This document shows, in pieces, positions 37,496 through 47,379 of a stretch of 64,000 bases of DNA. The first letter of the stretch is position 1; each line of letters begins with the position of its first letter. The notes beneath the pieces were generated by a model. The model did not search any database. It saw only the letters and a list, made by a program, of their open reading frames with translations, and had not been told where the DNA came from. A program made the position numbers and the translations under genes. This DNA comes from Tahibacter amnicola (GTDB lineage: Bacteria > Pseudomonadota > Gammaproteobacteria > Xanthomonadales > Rhodanobacteraceae), in NCBI RefSeq assembly GCF_025398735.1, contig NZ_CP104694.1:5731465-5795464 (forward strand), written 5' to 3'.

Positions 37496-38656
37496 TCAGC
37501 GCAAACCGGTTTCGTTACGCGCAATCACCATGCGCTGGATCTCGCTGGTGCCTTCGTAGATCTCGGTGATCTTGGCATCGCGGAAGTAGCGTTCCAGCGG
37601 CATTTCCTTGGAATACCCCATGCCACCGTGTATTTGTACGGCCTGGTGCGTAATCCACATTGCCGATTCTGACGCCGTCAGCTTGGCCACCGCCGCCTCG
37701 GTCGAGAAGCGACCACCGTTCTCCTGCGCCTGCTGCTTGGCCCAGGCGGCGCGCAGGGTCAGAAGGTGCGAGGCGTCGAGCTTGCACTTCATGTCGGCGA
37801 TCTTGGCCTGGGTCATCTGGAAACTGCCGATCGACTGACCGAAGGCCTTGCGCTCCTGCGAGTAGGCGATAGTGGCCTCATAGGCAGCGCGGGCCAGGCC
37901 CACGGCCTGCGAGGCAATGCCAATGCGGCCGGCGTCCAGCACGCCCATGGCGATCTTGAAACCTTCGCCTTCGGTGCCGATGACCTCGTCCGCCGTGCAG
38001 CGGTAATCGGTGAATTCGATCTCGCAGGTGGCCGAGGCACGGATGCCCAGCTTGGGTTCGGTCTTGCCGCGGTGGAAACCGGCGCGGTCGGTGTCGACGA
38101 TGAAGGCCGTGATGCCCCGGGCGCCCTTCTCCGGCTCGCTCATGGCGAAGAGCAGGATGTACTTGGCCACCGGGCCGGACGTGATCCAGCTCTTCTTGCC
38201 GTTGATGACGTAGCTGCCATCCGCCTGGCGCACGGCGCGGCAGCGCATGGCAGTGGCGTCCGAGCCCGACTGGGGCTCGGTCAGCGCAAAAGCGCCAATG
38301 GCCTGGCCCGAGGCGATCGGCGCGACGTACTTGAGCTTCTGCTCGTGCGTGCCGAACTTCAGCAAGCCGTTGCAATACAGGGTGTTGTTGACCGACATGA
38401 TGGTCGAGTGGGCGCAGTCGGCCGCGGCAATCTCGATCATGGCCAGCACGTAGGAAATCGAATCCATGCCCGCACCGCCGTACTCGACGGGCACTTCGAT
38501 GCCCATCAGCCCGAGCTGGCCCATTTCGCGGATATTGTCGAGCGGAAACTCACCCTTGTGATCGAACTCGGCCGCGACCGGCGCAATACGCTTCTGCGCG
38601 AAATCACGCGCGATGGACTGGATCGAAAGCTGGTCGTCGGTAAAGCGGAAATCCAT
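37496..38656 (-). CDS. acyl-CoA dehydrogenase (short/branched-chain type)
   Basis: The 386-residue protein is a cytosolic FAD enzyme that introduces a trans-2 double bond into acyl-CoA. It contains the first ACAD signature region GAFALTEPQSGSDATA and the second, QIHGGMGYSKEMPLERYFRDAK. These are followed by EIYEGTSEIQRMVIAR, in which the Glu of YEGTSE (near residue 368) is the catalytic base of the butyryl-CoA and short/branched-chain group. The ATG at 38656 begins MDFRFTDDQ and has AGGAG six bases upstream. It may serve short-chain fatty acid or amino-acid breakdown, fitting gdhB next door. Chain length cannot be set from sequence. Confidence 0.93.
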   Translation of the reverse strand: MDFRFTDDQLSIQSIARDFAQKRIAPVAAEFDHKGEFPLDNIREMGQLGLMGIEVPVEYGGAGMDSISYVLAMIEIAAADCAHSTIMSVNNTLYCNGLLKFGTHEQKLKYVAPIASGQAIGAFALTEPQSGSDATAMRCRAVRQADGSYVINGKKSWITSGPVAKYILLFAMSEPEKGARGITAFIVDTDRAGFHRGKTEPKLGIRASATCEIEFTDYRCTADEVIGTEGEGFKIAMGVLDAGRIGIASQAVGLARAAYEATIAYSQERKAFGQSIGSFQMTQAKIADMKCKLDASHLLTLRAAWAKQQAQENGGRFSTEAAVAKLTASESAMWITHQAVQIHGGMGYSKEMPLERYFRDAKITEIYEGTSEIQRMVIARNETGLR

Positions 38657-39028
38657 GGCAGCTCCTGGCCGGAAAGACATGACGATGCCGGCGCACACAG
38701 CGCCGGCGTGAACGCGCAGTGAAAGACCGCGTATTTTACCGGTTCCCACGCGAACTTGGGGTTGGGCGCCAAATCTTCCGGACGGCAGCGTGCGGTGCAC
38801 TCCGTCGTGCCAGCGCCGAGCGCCCTGATTATCCCGCTGATTTGAAACATCTTTTCCCCGAGACCAGCCGCAACAACCGGCGACGCAGGGGATTCGACAC
38901 CGGGCGCCAAGGCGACCGGGGCCATGGCGCGCGCCCCCGGGAACGGGCTTGCCAGCGCTTGATTGACGCTTGGGAGCGCGGCGACTACCCTTCCACTCCA
39001 TCTCTCGATCAAGATGAAAGGATAGATA
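38657..39028. other. divergent intergenic region before acyl-CoA dehydrogenase and the metH regulator
   Basis: These 372 bases lie between two divergent starts and hold no convincing gene. The side next to the regulator includes a Shine-Dalgarno AAAGGA six bases before its GTG, and the inverted repeat at 38999-39016. I looked for a cobalamin or SAH riboswitch and found no match to the conserved cores I know. Confidence 0.5.
38999..39016. promoter_or_regulatory. candidate operator before the ArsR-methyltransferase regulator
   Basis: CATCT and AGATG form an inverted repeat across eight bases (CTCGATCA), centred about 20 bases before the GTG start. An ArsR-type repressor commonly binds such short inverted repeats over its own promoter. 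The match to a known SahR consensus was not checked. Confidence 0.3.
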
Positions 39029-39955
39029 GTGGATCTGGCCGCCACCTCGGCACTCTTGCGCCTGCTTTCGGATCCGACGCGGGTTCGCCTGCTGGCCCTG
39101 CTCGAGCGCGAAGAACTCACCGTGGCGGAACTGTCTGCCGTGCTGCGCCTGGCGCAGCCGCGCGTATCCACGCATCTGGCCAAGCTCAAGGAAGCCGATC
39201 TCGTGCGCGACCGTCGCGCCGGGGTTTCCGCCTATTACCGCTTCAACGCCGAGCTGCCTGGCCGCGAAGAAGCCCTGCTGCGCGCGCTCAAGGAAAGCGT
39301 CGACGACGCCCTCCTGCGCGAGGACGACGAACGCCTGCCGGGCGTGCTGGCCCAGCGTGCGCATGCCGAAGGCTGGGCCGACACGGTGGCCGGCGACATG
39401 GAACGCCACTATTCGCCGGGACGCACCTGGGAAGCGATGGCACGCGCCATGACCCAGCTGGTGGACACCGGCGATGTGCTCGACATTGCCTCCGGGGACG
39501 GAGTCCTTGCCGAACTCCTGGCGCCCAGCGCGCGCTCCATCGTGTGCCTGGATGCCAGCGAGCGCGTGGTGAGCGCCGCACGTACGCGCCTGAAACCGCT
39601 GCGCAACGTGGAGGTCCGCCTGGGCGACATGCACGCGCTCGACCTGGGCGAACGCCAGTTCGACCTGGTCCTGCTGATGCACGCGCTGACCTACACCGAC
39701 CGGCCCGCCACCGTCGTCGCCGAGGCGGCGCGGGTGTTGCGTCCCGGCGGAAGGCTCCTGGCCGCAACACTCGGCAAGCACGCGCACCGCAATGCGGTCG
39801 AACCGTTCGACCACCGCAATCTGGGCTTCAAACCCGAGGAACTGCGCGAATTTGCGCACGCCGCCGGCCTGGACGTCCTGGCCTGCGAACGCGCGACGCG
39901 CGAACGAAGACCACCGCATTTCGAGGTGCTGACGCTACTGGCGAGAAAGCGCTGA
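39029..39955 (+). CDS. sahR: ArsR-family regulator fused to a SAM/SAH-binding methyltransferase domain (SahR-like)
   Basis: The 308-residue protein has an ArsR winged helix-turn-helix in residues 1-95 ([48 protein letters not shown]). A class I methyltransferase fold follows from about residue 135 ([52 protein letters not shown]). The metal-binding Cys motif of ArsR/SmtB sensors is absent. Regulators with this architecture, encoded beside methionine-cycle genes in Proteobacteria, have been described as SahR, responding to S-adenosylhomocysteine. The metH genes start 61 bases downstream on the same strand, which supports this role. It starts with GTG. Confidence 0.8.
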   Translation: MDLAATSALLRLLSDPTRVRLLALLEREELTVAELSAVLRLAQPRVSTHLAKLKEADLVRDRRAGVSAYYRFNAELPGREEALLRALKESVDDALLREDDERLPGVLAQRAHAEGWADTVAGDMERHYSPGRTWEAMARAMTQLVDTGDVLDIASGDGVLAELLAPSARSIVCLDASERVVSAARTRLKPLRNVEVRLGDMHALDLGERQFDLVLLMHALTYTDRPATVVAEAARVLRPGGRLLAATLGKHAHRNAVEPFDHRNLGFKPEELREFAHAAGLDVLACERATRERRPPHFEVLTLLARKR

Positions 39956-40016
39956 GCGTCCGCCCACCACCGTTTGCCCGCCGCCCCGACGCGGCCCCCA
40001 TTGCCAAAGAATCCGC

Positions 40017-41114
40017 ATGACCATGAAAACCCTGCCCTGGATCAACCCCACCCGCGCGCAGAGCCTGCAGCAGGCGCTGGCAAACCGAATCCTGATCATC
40101 GATGGCGCCATGGGTACGATGATCCAGGGCTACAAACTCGACGAAGCCGGCTACCGCGGTGATCGTTTCGCGCAGGGCTATGATGCGCGGCACGCCCACG
40201 TGCACGACAACTGCCACCACGTCGGCGACCTGAAGGGCAACAACGATCTGCTCCTGCTGACCCAGCCGCACATCATCGCGGCGGTACACACGGACTATCT
40301 CGAAGCCGGCGCGGACCTGGTCGAAACCAACACCTTCAACGCCACCTCAATCAGCCAGGCGGATTACCACCTCGAACACATCGTGTACGAACTCAACCGC
40401 GAAGGCGCCCGCATCGCCCGCGAATGCTGCGATGCGATCGAGGCGAAAACGCCCGACAAACCCCGCTTCGTGATCGGCGTGCTCGGTCCGACCAGCCGCA
40501 CGGCATCGATCAGCCCCGACGTGAACGACCCGGGCTTCCGCAATGTCACCTTCGACGAGCTGGCGGCAACCTACCGTGAAGCGGTCAAGGGACTGATCGA
40601 CGGCGGCGCGGACATCATCATGGTCGAGACCATCTTCGACACGCTCAACGCCAAGGCAGCGCTGTTCGCCGTCGAGCAGGTCTTCGACGAGCGCGGCGCG
40701 CGCCTGCCCGTGATGATCTCGGGCACCATCACGGACCGCTCCGGACGCACGCTCTCGGGCCAGACCGCCGAAGCTTTCTTCTATTCCATGCGCCACACGC
40801 AACCGCTCTCGATCGGGCTCAACTGCGCGCTGGGCGCCAAAGATCTGCGCCCGCATGTGGAGACGCTGGCCACCATCGCCGACTGCTACGTGAGCACACA
40901 CCCCAACGCCGGCCTTCCCAACGCCTTCGGCGAATACGACGAGTCGCCCGAGGAGATGGCCGCGACGGTGCAGGAGTTTGCCCAGGCAGGCTTGCTGAAC
41001 CTGGTCGGCGGCTGCTGCGGAACCACCCCGGCGCACATCAAAGCGATTGCCGAGGCGGTGCGCGGCATCACGCCACGCCAGCCGGTGGTCTACCCGGTCG
41101 ACAAAGTCGCCTGA
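40017..41114 (+). CDS. metH: methionine synthase, homocysteine-binding module (split MetH, part 1)
   Basis: This 365-residue protein equals the N-terminal barrel of cobalamin-dependent methionine synthase. It begins [16 protein letters not shown] and carries the zinc-thiolate residues in GLNCALGA (about Cys270) and [11 protein letters not shown] (Cys333-334), which bind and activate homocysteine. It ends where the folate barrel would start, and the remaining modules are in the next gene after an 83-base gap. A two-gene MetH is usual in Xanthomonadales. Two ATGs lie six bases apart (40017 and 40023) and either could be the start. Confidence 0.95.
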   Translation: MTMKTLPWINPTRAQSLQQALANRILIIDGAMGTMIQGYKLDEAGYRGDRFAQGYDARHAHVHDNCHHVGDLKGNNDLLLLTQPHIIAAVHTDYLEAGADLVETNTFNATSISQADYHLEHIVYELNREGARIARECCDAIEAKTPDKPRFVIGVLGPTSRTASISPDVNDPGFRNVTFDELAATYREAVKGLIDGGADIIMVETIFDTLNAKAALFAVEQVFDERGARLPVMISGTITDRSGRTLSGQTAEAFFYSMRHTQPLSIGLNCALGAKDLRPHVETLATIADCYVSTHPNAGLPNAFGEYDESPEEMAATVQEFAQAGLLNLVGGCCGTTPAHIKAIAEAVRGITPRQPVVYPVDKVA

Positions 41115-41197
41115 CAAGGCAACACGCCCGGCACGAACGACATCCCGCCTTCGCGCGGAACGCATCCTGAATTCACCCGCCCCGGCGGGACACGGCA

Positions 41198-43912
<2,715 letters not shown>

Positions 43913-43923
43913 CAACAACGGTC

Positions 43924-43951
43924 GCCGGACGGGCCTTGCAGTCCGTCCGGC
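43924..43951 (+). terminator. hairpin after split metH
   Basis: GCCGGACGG and CCGTCCGGC pair perfectly around a ten-base loop, 12 bases past the stop. Only a short T stretch follows, so this is a weaker-than-usual intrinsic terminator candidate. Confidence 0.5.
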
Positions 43952-44106
43952 AACATTTCCGTCACACCTGTTGACACACCTGAATCGCCGGCAAATCCAG
44001 CATACGCCGGCTGATGGTTTGCTCTAGATCCCGTTCGGACACTGCGCGCCCCTTAGGGTTTATCTGCGGCCACGTCCTCGCCCGGCCGCGCATCTGGAGT
44101 CACTTC

Positions 44107-45466
44107 ATGTTCGCTACCGGCTGGCGGCGCCTGCCGCTCGTTTGCGTCTGCGTGGGCCTTTCCCTCGCCGCTTCTGCTGCCGCCCCCGCAGGACGCCGCT
44201 CGACTCGACAAGGACCTCACCCCGCTCGGCGCCGAACGCGCCGCGAACGCCGCGGGCACGATTCCCGCCTGGGAAGGCGGCCTGACCTCGCCGCCCGCGG
44301 ACTACAAGCTGAGCGGCTATCACACCGACCCCTACGGCAAGGACCCGGTGTCGTTCAGCATCGACGCCAACAACGTGGCGCGCTTTGCCGACAGCCTCTC
44401 GCCCGGCCAGGTCGCGCTGCTCAAGAAGCATCCGACACTCAAGCTCAACGTTTATCCGACGCGCCGCAGCGCGGCCTTCCCGGCGCGGACGTACGAGATG
44501 ACCAAGAAGAACGCCATGTCGGCCAATCTCGCCGACGGCAGCGACATTCTCACCGATGCCGCTGAAGGCTTCCCCTTCCCGCTGCCCAAGACGGGCCAGG
44601 AAGTGATGTGGAACCACAAGCTCAAGTACCGCGGCATCGCGGTGTCGCGCTGGTGGAACCAGGCGGCGCCGACGCCGAGCGGCCAGTTCGTGCTGGCCCG
44701 CGTGCGCGAGGAGTTCCTGTTCCCGTATTTCCGCCAGGGCGCCACGCTGGCCTCCATCGGCAACGTGTTCTCGTACTACTTCCAGAGCGTCGAGAGCCCT
44801 GCCCGCCTGGCCGGCAACATGCAGGTCATTCACGAAACGCTGAATCCGACGGTCGCCCCACGTGACGTGTGGCTGTACAACGCCGGCCAGCGCCGCGTGC
44901 GCCGCGCGCCGAACGTGGCCTACGACAACCCGGGCACCGCCTCCGAAGGCCTGCGCACCAACGACATGCTCGACATGTTCAACGGCGCGCTGGACCTGTA
45001 CGACTGGAAGCTGGTCGGCAAGAAGGAAATGTACGTTCCCTACAACGCCTACCGCCTGGATTCGGGCGACCTCAAGCCGGAAGACCTGGTCCGCCCGGGC
45101 CACCTCGAGACCAAGCAGCTGCGCTACGAATTGCACCGCGTGTGGGTGGTGGAAGCGACGATCAAGGCGGGCAAGCGCCATATCCACCCGCGCCGGACGT
45201 TCTACCTGGACGAGGACAGCTGGCAGATCCTCCTGACCGACCACTACGACACCAAGGGCAAGCTCTGGCGCCTGTCGGAAGCCCACACCATCAATTACTA
45301 CGAAGTGCCGATGGTATCGCCGACGCTGGAAGTGCACTACGACCTGCTGAGCGGCCGTTACCTGGTCAGCGGCCTGGACAACCAGGAAGAGCAGATGAAC
45401 TTCGCGCTGCAGCGCACGCCGACTGACTTCGCACCGAATGCGTTGCGGACGCGCGGCATTCAGTAA
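44107..45466 (+). pseudogene. DUF1329-family secreted protein, interrupted by a one-base frameshift in a C-tract
   Basis: A signal peptide (MFATGWRRLPLVCVCVGLSLAASAAA) is encoded from 44107. The mature DUF1329 protein continues in the next frame as DAARLDKDLTPLGAERAANAAGTIPAW and runs without a break to 45466 (NVYPTRRSAAFP, RWWNQAAPTPSG, VWVVEATIKAGKRHIHPRRTFYLDED). The frames meet at five C residues at 44183-44187; removing one C joins them as AAAPQDAARL. The repaired protein would be about 452 residues, normal for the family, which is an outer-membrane or periplasmic group of unclear role. Everything after the shift is intact, so a sequencing error or recent mutation is more likely than old decay. 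An internal ATG at 44348 would give a truncated, unexported product. Confidence 0.8.
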
Positions 45467-45487
45467 GCGGGGCAATTCGCGATGAAC

Positions 45488-45516
45488 AAAAAAGCGGCCG
45501 CAGGGCCGCTTTTTTT
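45488..45516 (+). terminator. rho-independent terminator after the DUF1329 gene
   Basis: AGCGGCC and GGCCGCT pair around GCAG, with A6 before and T7 after the stem. This is the clearest intrinsic terminator in the window. The A-run also makes it usable from the other strand. Confidence 0.9.
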
Positions 45517-45600
45517 GTGGTCAAGCACAACGAACAGGTAGTCACGCATGGCGCCCCGTCGTTACCCGCTTGCGGCCTTCTCAAGCGTTGACACAGGTTC

Positions 45601-45647
45601 ACCCCGGGTGAACCCTGCGGGTTGACCATCGCTACTGATAGCGTAGC
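45601..45647 (-). repeat. second copy of the left part of the element at 31978
   Basis: Read on the minus strand this stretch begins GCTACGCTATCAGTAGC and then carries GTCAACCCGCAGGG and TCACCCGGGGT, the same order as at 31978-32023. The last 26 bases match with one difference. I did not find the matching right terminus, so this copy may be partial. It lies between the DUF1329 terminator and the IS5-family element. Confidence 0.55.
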
Positions 45648-45782
45648 TTTTGCTTCTGCGCGCAGGATGCGCGCCGCTCTTACCGGGGCCCCATGCGGGT
45701 CGGCAATCCATTCTTTATACAAGTAAGAAAAGCAAGTCGGATACCCGGAGAGCAGACGAAATGCTCTGGCTCTTAAGAGTGC

Positions 45783-46280
45783 CTAACAAAACCGTTCAAT
45801 CGCACGCCAGCAGATCAATGAGCAAGCGAGCAATCCGAAGGCCAGATAGATTTCAGGGCGGCGCTCATACCGGATGCGAAGGCGTTTGAATCGGTTGAGC
45901 CAAGCAAACGTTCTTTCGACGACCCAACGATGCTTGCCCAGTCGCTGGCTAGATTCGACGCCTCGCCGAGCGATACGCTGGACGATTCCACGGTGCCGTA
46001 ACGCGTGTCGGCAATGTTCGTAGTCGTATCCCTTGTCAGCATGAACCTTGTCTGGCCATCGCCGAGGACGCCCTCGAAGACCACCAACCGCAGGTAACGC
46101 ATTGACTACGGCTTCGAAGCACTTGCTGTCGTGCGTGTTCGCGCCGCTGATGAGGAACGAGAGCGGCGTGCCCCTGGCATCGACCGCAACGTGCCTTTTG
46201 CACCCCAACTTTCCTCGATCGGTAGGATTTGGACCGGTTTCCTCCCCGCCCGGGGGAAGGAACACTCGCTGCATCCACAC
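45783..46280 (-). CDS. IS5-family transposase, downstream ORF (OrfB)
   Basis: This 165-residue frame holds the rest of the DDE domain: TDRGKLGCKRHVAVDARGTP, the second Asp in VHADKGYDYEHC, and the Glu in VVERTFAWLNRFKRL. It overlaps OrfA by about 245 bases and is shifted by one base relative to it. It probably has no start of its own and is made by frameshifting from OrfA; its first ATG has no evident ribosome-binding site. It ends just inside the left inverted repeat. Confidence 0.85.
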   Translation of the reverse strand: MWMQRVFLPPGGEETGPNPTDRGKLGCKRHVAVDARGTPLSFLISGANTHDSKCFEAVVNALPAVGGLRGRPRRWPDKVHADKGYDYEHCRHALRHRGIVQRIARRGVESSQRLGKHRWVVERTFAWLNRFKRLRIRYERRPEIYLAFGLLACSLICWRAIERFC

Positions 46281-46584
46281 TCACTCGCGACATGTCGATC
46301 TGATCGTAGCTACGCAACCGCCGCAACAGTTCCTTGTGCAATCGATCCCAAACACCGCTCTGCTGCCAGTCTCGCAGCCGTCGCCAGCAGGTCATGCCGG
46401 ATCCATAGCCTAGCCGGAGCGGCAAATGCTCCCATGGAATCCCCGTCCTCAGGACAAACACGATGCCGTTGATGGCAGCACGATCCGGCACTCTTGGCCG
46501 ACCACCTTTCGGGCGATCTGGCTCCGGCGGAAGTAGCCGCCGAATCACGTCCCACAGATCGTCCTTGATCTCAAGCTTACTCAT
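46036..46584 (-). CDS. IS5-family transposase, upstream ORF (OrfA)
   Basis: The 182-residue frame starts MSKLEIKDDLWDVIRRLLPP, the usual N-terminus of IS5-group transposases, and includes GGRPRVPDRAAINGIVFVLRTGIPW and the first catalytic Asp in MSRVSVDAASV. After about residue 115 the sequence leaves the family pattern, because the catalytic core continues in the other frame. Frame change near the run CCCCCGGGCGGGG at about 46245-46257 would produce the full enzyme. The start codon lies 64 bases inside the right terminus. Confidence 0.85.
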   Translation of the reverse strand: MSKLEIKDDLWDVIRRLLPPEPDRPKGGRPRVPDRAAINGIVFVLRTGIPWEHLPLRLGYGSGMTCWRRLRDWQQSGVWDRLHKELLRRLRSYDQIDMSRVSVDAASVPSPGRGGNRSKSYRSRKVGVQKARCGRCQGHAALVPHQRREHARQQVLRSRSQCVTCGWWSSRASSAMARQGSC

Positions 46585-46680
46585 CCGTCAGCACTCAACT
46601 CTTTGTGGCTGACGCATTGTAGACTACGCGGCGTTTTGTTAGGAACTCTAAGCCTCCTAACACACCAATGAGCCCACCAA

Positions 46681-46713
46681 TGTTGGGCTTCGCTTCGCTC
46701 AGCACCAACCTAC
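46681..46713 (+). repeat. dispersed proteobacterial repeat, hairpin-forming
   Basis: TGTTGGGCTTCGCTTCG followed by CTCAGCACCAACCTAC resembles the short repeats common in intergenic DNA of Xanthomonas, Pseudomonas and relatives, where GTTGGGC...GCCCAAC arms frame a TTCGCTTCGCTC core. Here the right arm is CACCAAC, so the stem is imperfect. It lies 33 bases outside the IS element. Confidence 0.55.
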
Positions 46714-46956
46714 AAAAGCCGAAGGCGCACACTCGCGCCAGCGAAACAGGAACCCGCCGAAGCGGCAAAAGCCCCCCAGTCAGCATGGCCTGGCAGAATG
46801 CCCGGGGAGGGGCGGCGAACGCATTCGGGGGAAGGCGGTCGCAACGTGCAGTGGCCATGCTGCGGGTGAAGCTTGTCGCGACACGCTAGTGGGGAGCGTG
46901 CCTGACTCCGCTTCGGCGGGTAATCGACAGACACGCAGTCTCGCAAGGAGACATCC

Positions 46957-47058
46957 ATGTCCAGGAAAACCGCCGTTCTTACCTGCGGGAAACGGGTGGC
47001 GCGTCTCGCGCCGGCATCGCCGTTTCTCTGCCGCGCGATCCTGACGCGACATTGCTGA
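46957..47058 (+). CDS. possible 33-residue basic peptide
   Basis: A short frame, MSRKTAVLTCGKRVARLAPAS and onward, is preceded at seven bases by a perfect AAGGAG. The product is basic, with three cysteines, and matches nothing I know. The strong ribosome-binding site is the only real support; no terminator or partner gene is evident. It could equally be chance in a repeat-rich gap. Confidence 0.3.
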   Translation: MSRKTAVLTCGKRVARLAPASPFLCRAILTRHC

Positions 47059-47152
47059 AAGGCCTCGTTCCAGAACCGTGTTCGAAACGCGGCCCGCCAG
47101 CGGGGGCGCACTTTAGCGACAACGCGCACTACAGTCAAAATATATTTTTATG

Positions 47153-47180
47153 CGCGACCAGACGGCGCCGACTGGTCGCG
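47153..47180. other. hairpin in the rapA upstream region
   Basis: CGCGACCAG and CTGGTCGCG pair perfectly over nine bases with a ten-base loop that contains GGCGCC. It follows an AT-rich stretch, so it may lie in the 5' leader of rapA or be an operator. No T-run follows on either strand, so a terminator is less likely. Confidence 0.35.
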
Positions 47181-47379
47181 GAAGGATGACTATCCTGCCA
47201 GCAGGACCCAAAGCCCGCGCTTCCTTCGCGGAACACCCCTCGCCGTCGGAATACCGGGTCTGGACCAGGCAAACCGCCCTTCCCGGCGGTCTGCCACCCT
47301 TCCGGACGCACCCGCCGGTTCCCTCCGGGCCCGGCGGAGCGGATAATTCGCGCCCCCCTTCCGAAGGACGCTGCAGCTG

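Larger units (their letters stand above)
45777..46648 (-). mobile_element. IS5-family insertion sequence (two-ORF, IS427/IS1031-like)
   Basis: The 872-base element has terminal inverted repeats GAGTGCCTAACAAAAC and GAGTTCCTAACAAAAC, differing at one position. It is flanked by TAA on both sides (45774-45776 and 46649-46651), a 3-bp target duplication of the TNA kind seen in some IS5 subgroups. Its transposase is encoded on the minus strand in two overlapping frames. Termini, duplication and reading frames all look intact, which implies a recent and possibly active insertion. Confidence 0.85.
46649..47379. other. repeat-bearing intergenic region between the IS element and rapA
   Basis: Apart from a possible 33-codon gene at 46957 I see no coding sequence. 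The region has a dispersed-repeat copy at 46681-46713, a short AT-rich tract at about 47136-47150 that stands out from the GC-rich surroundings, and a hairpin at 47153-47180. The rapA promoter is probably near the AT-rich tract. Confidence 0.55.

Noticed and set aside
33406-37569. 1387-codon open frame on the plus strand opposite gdhB
   Set aside because: Its sequence is rich in Ala, Arg, His, Gln and Gly with no domain, and it is the antisense shadow of a clear 1652-residue enzyme. Such frames are expected in high-GC DNA.
38657-39028. Cobalamin or SAH riboswitch before the metH unit
   Set aside because: I searched both strands by eye for the B12 box and the SAH-riboswitch core and found no match. 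The ArsR-methyltransferase regulator offers a better explanation of control.
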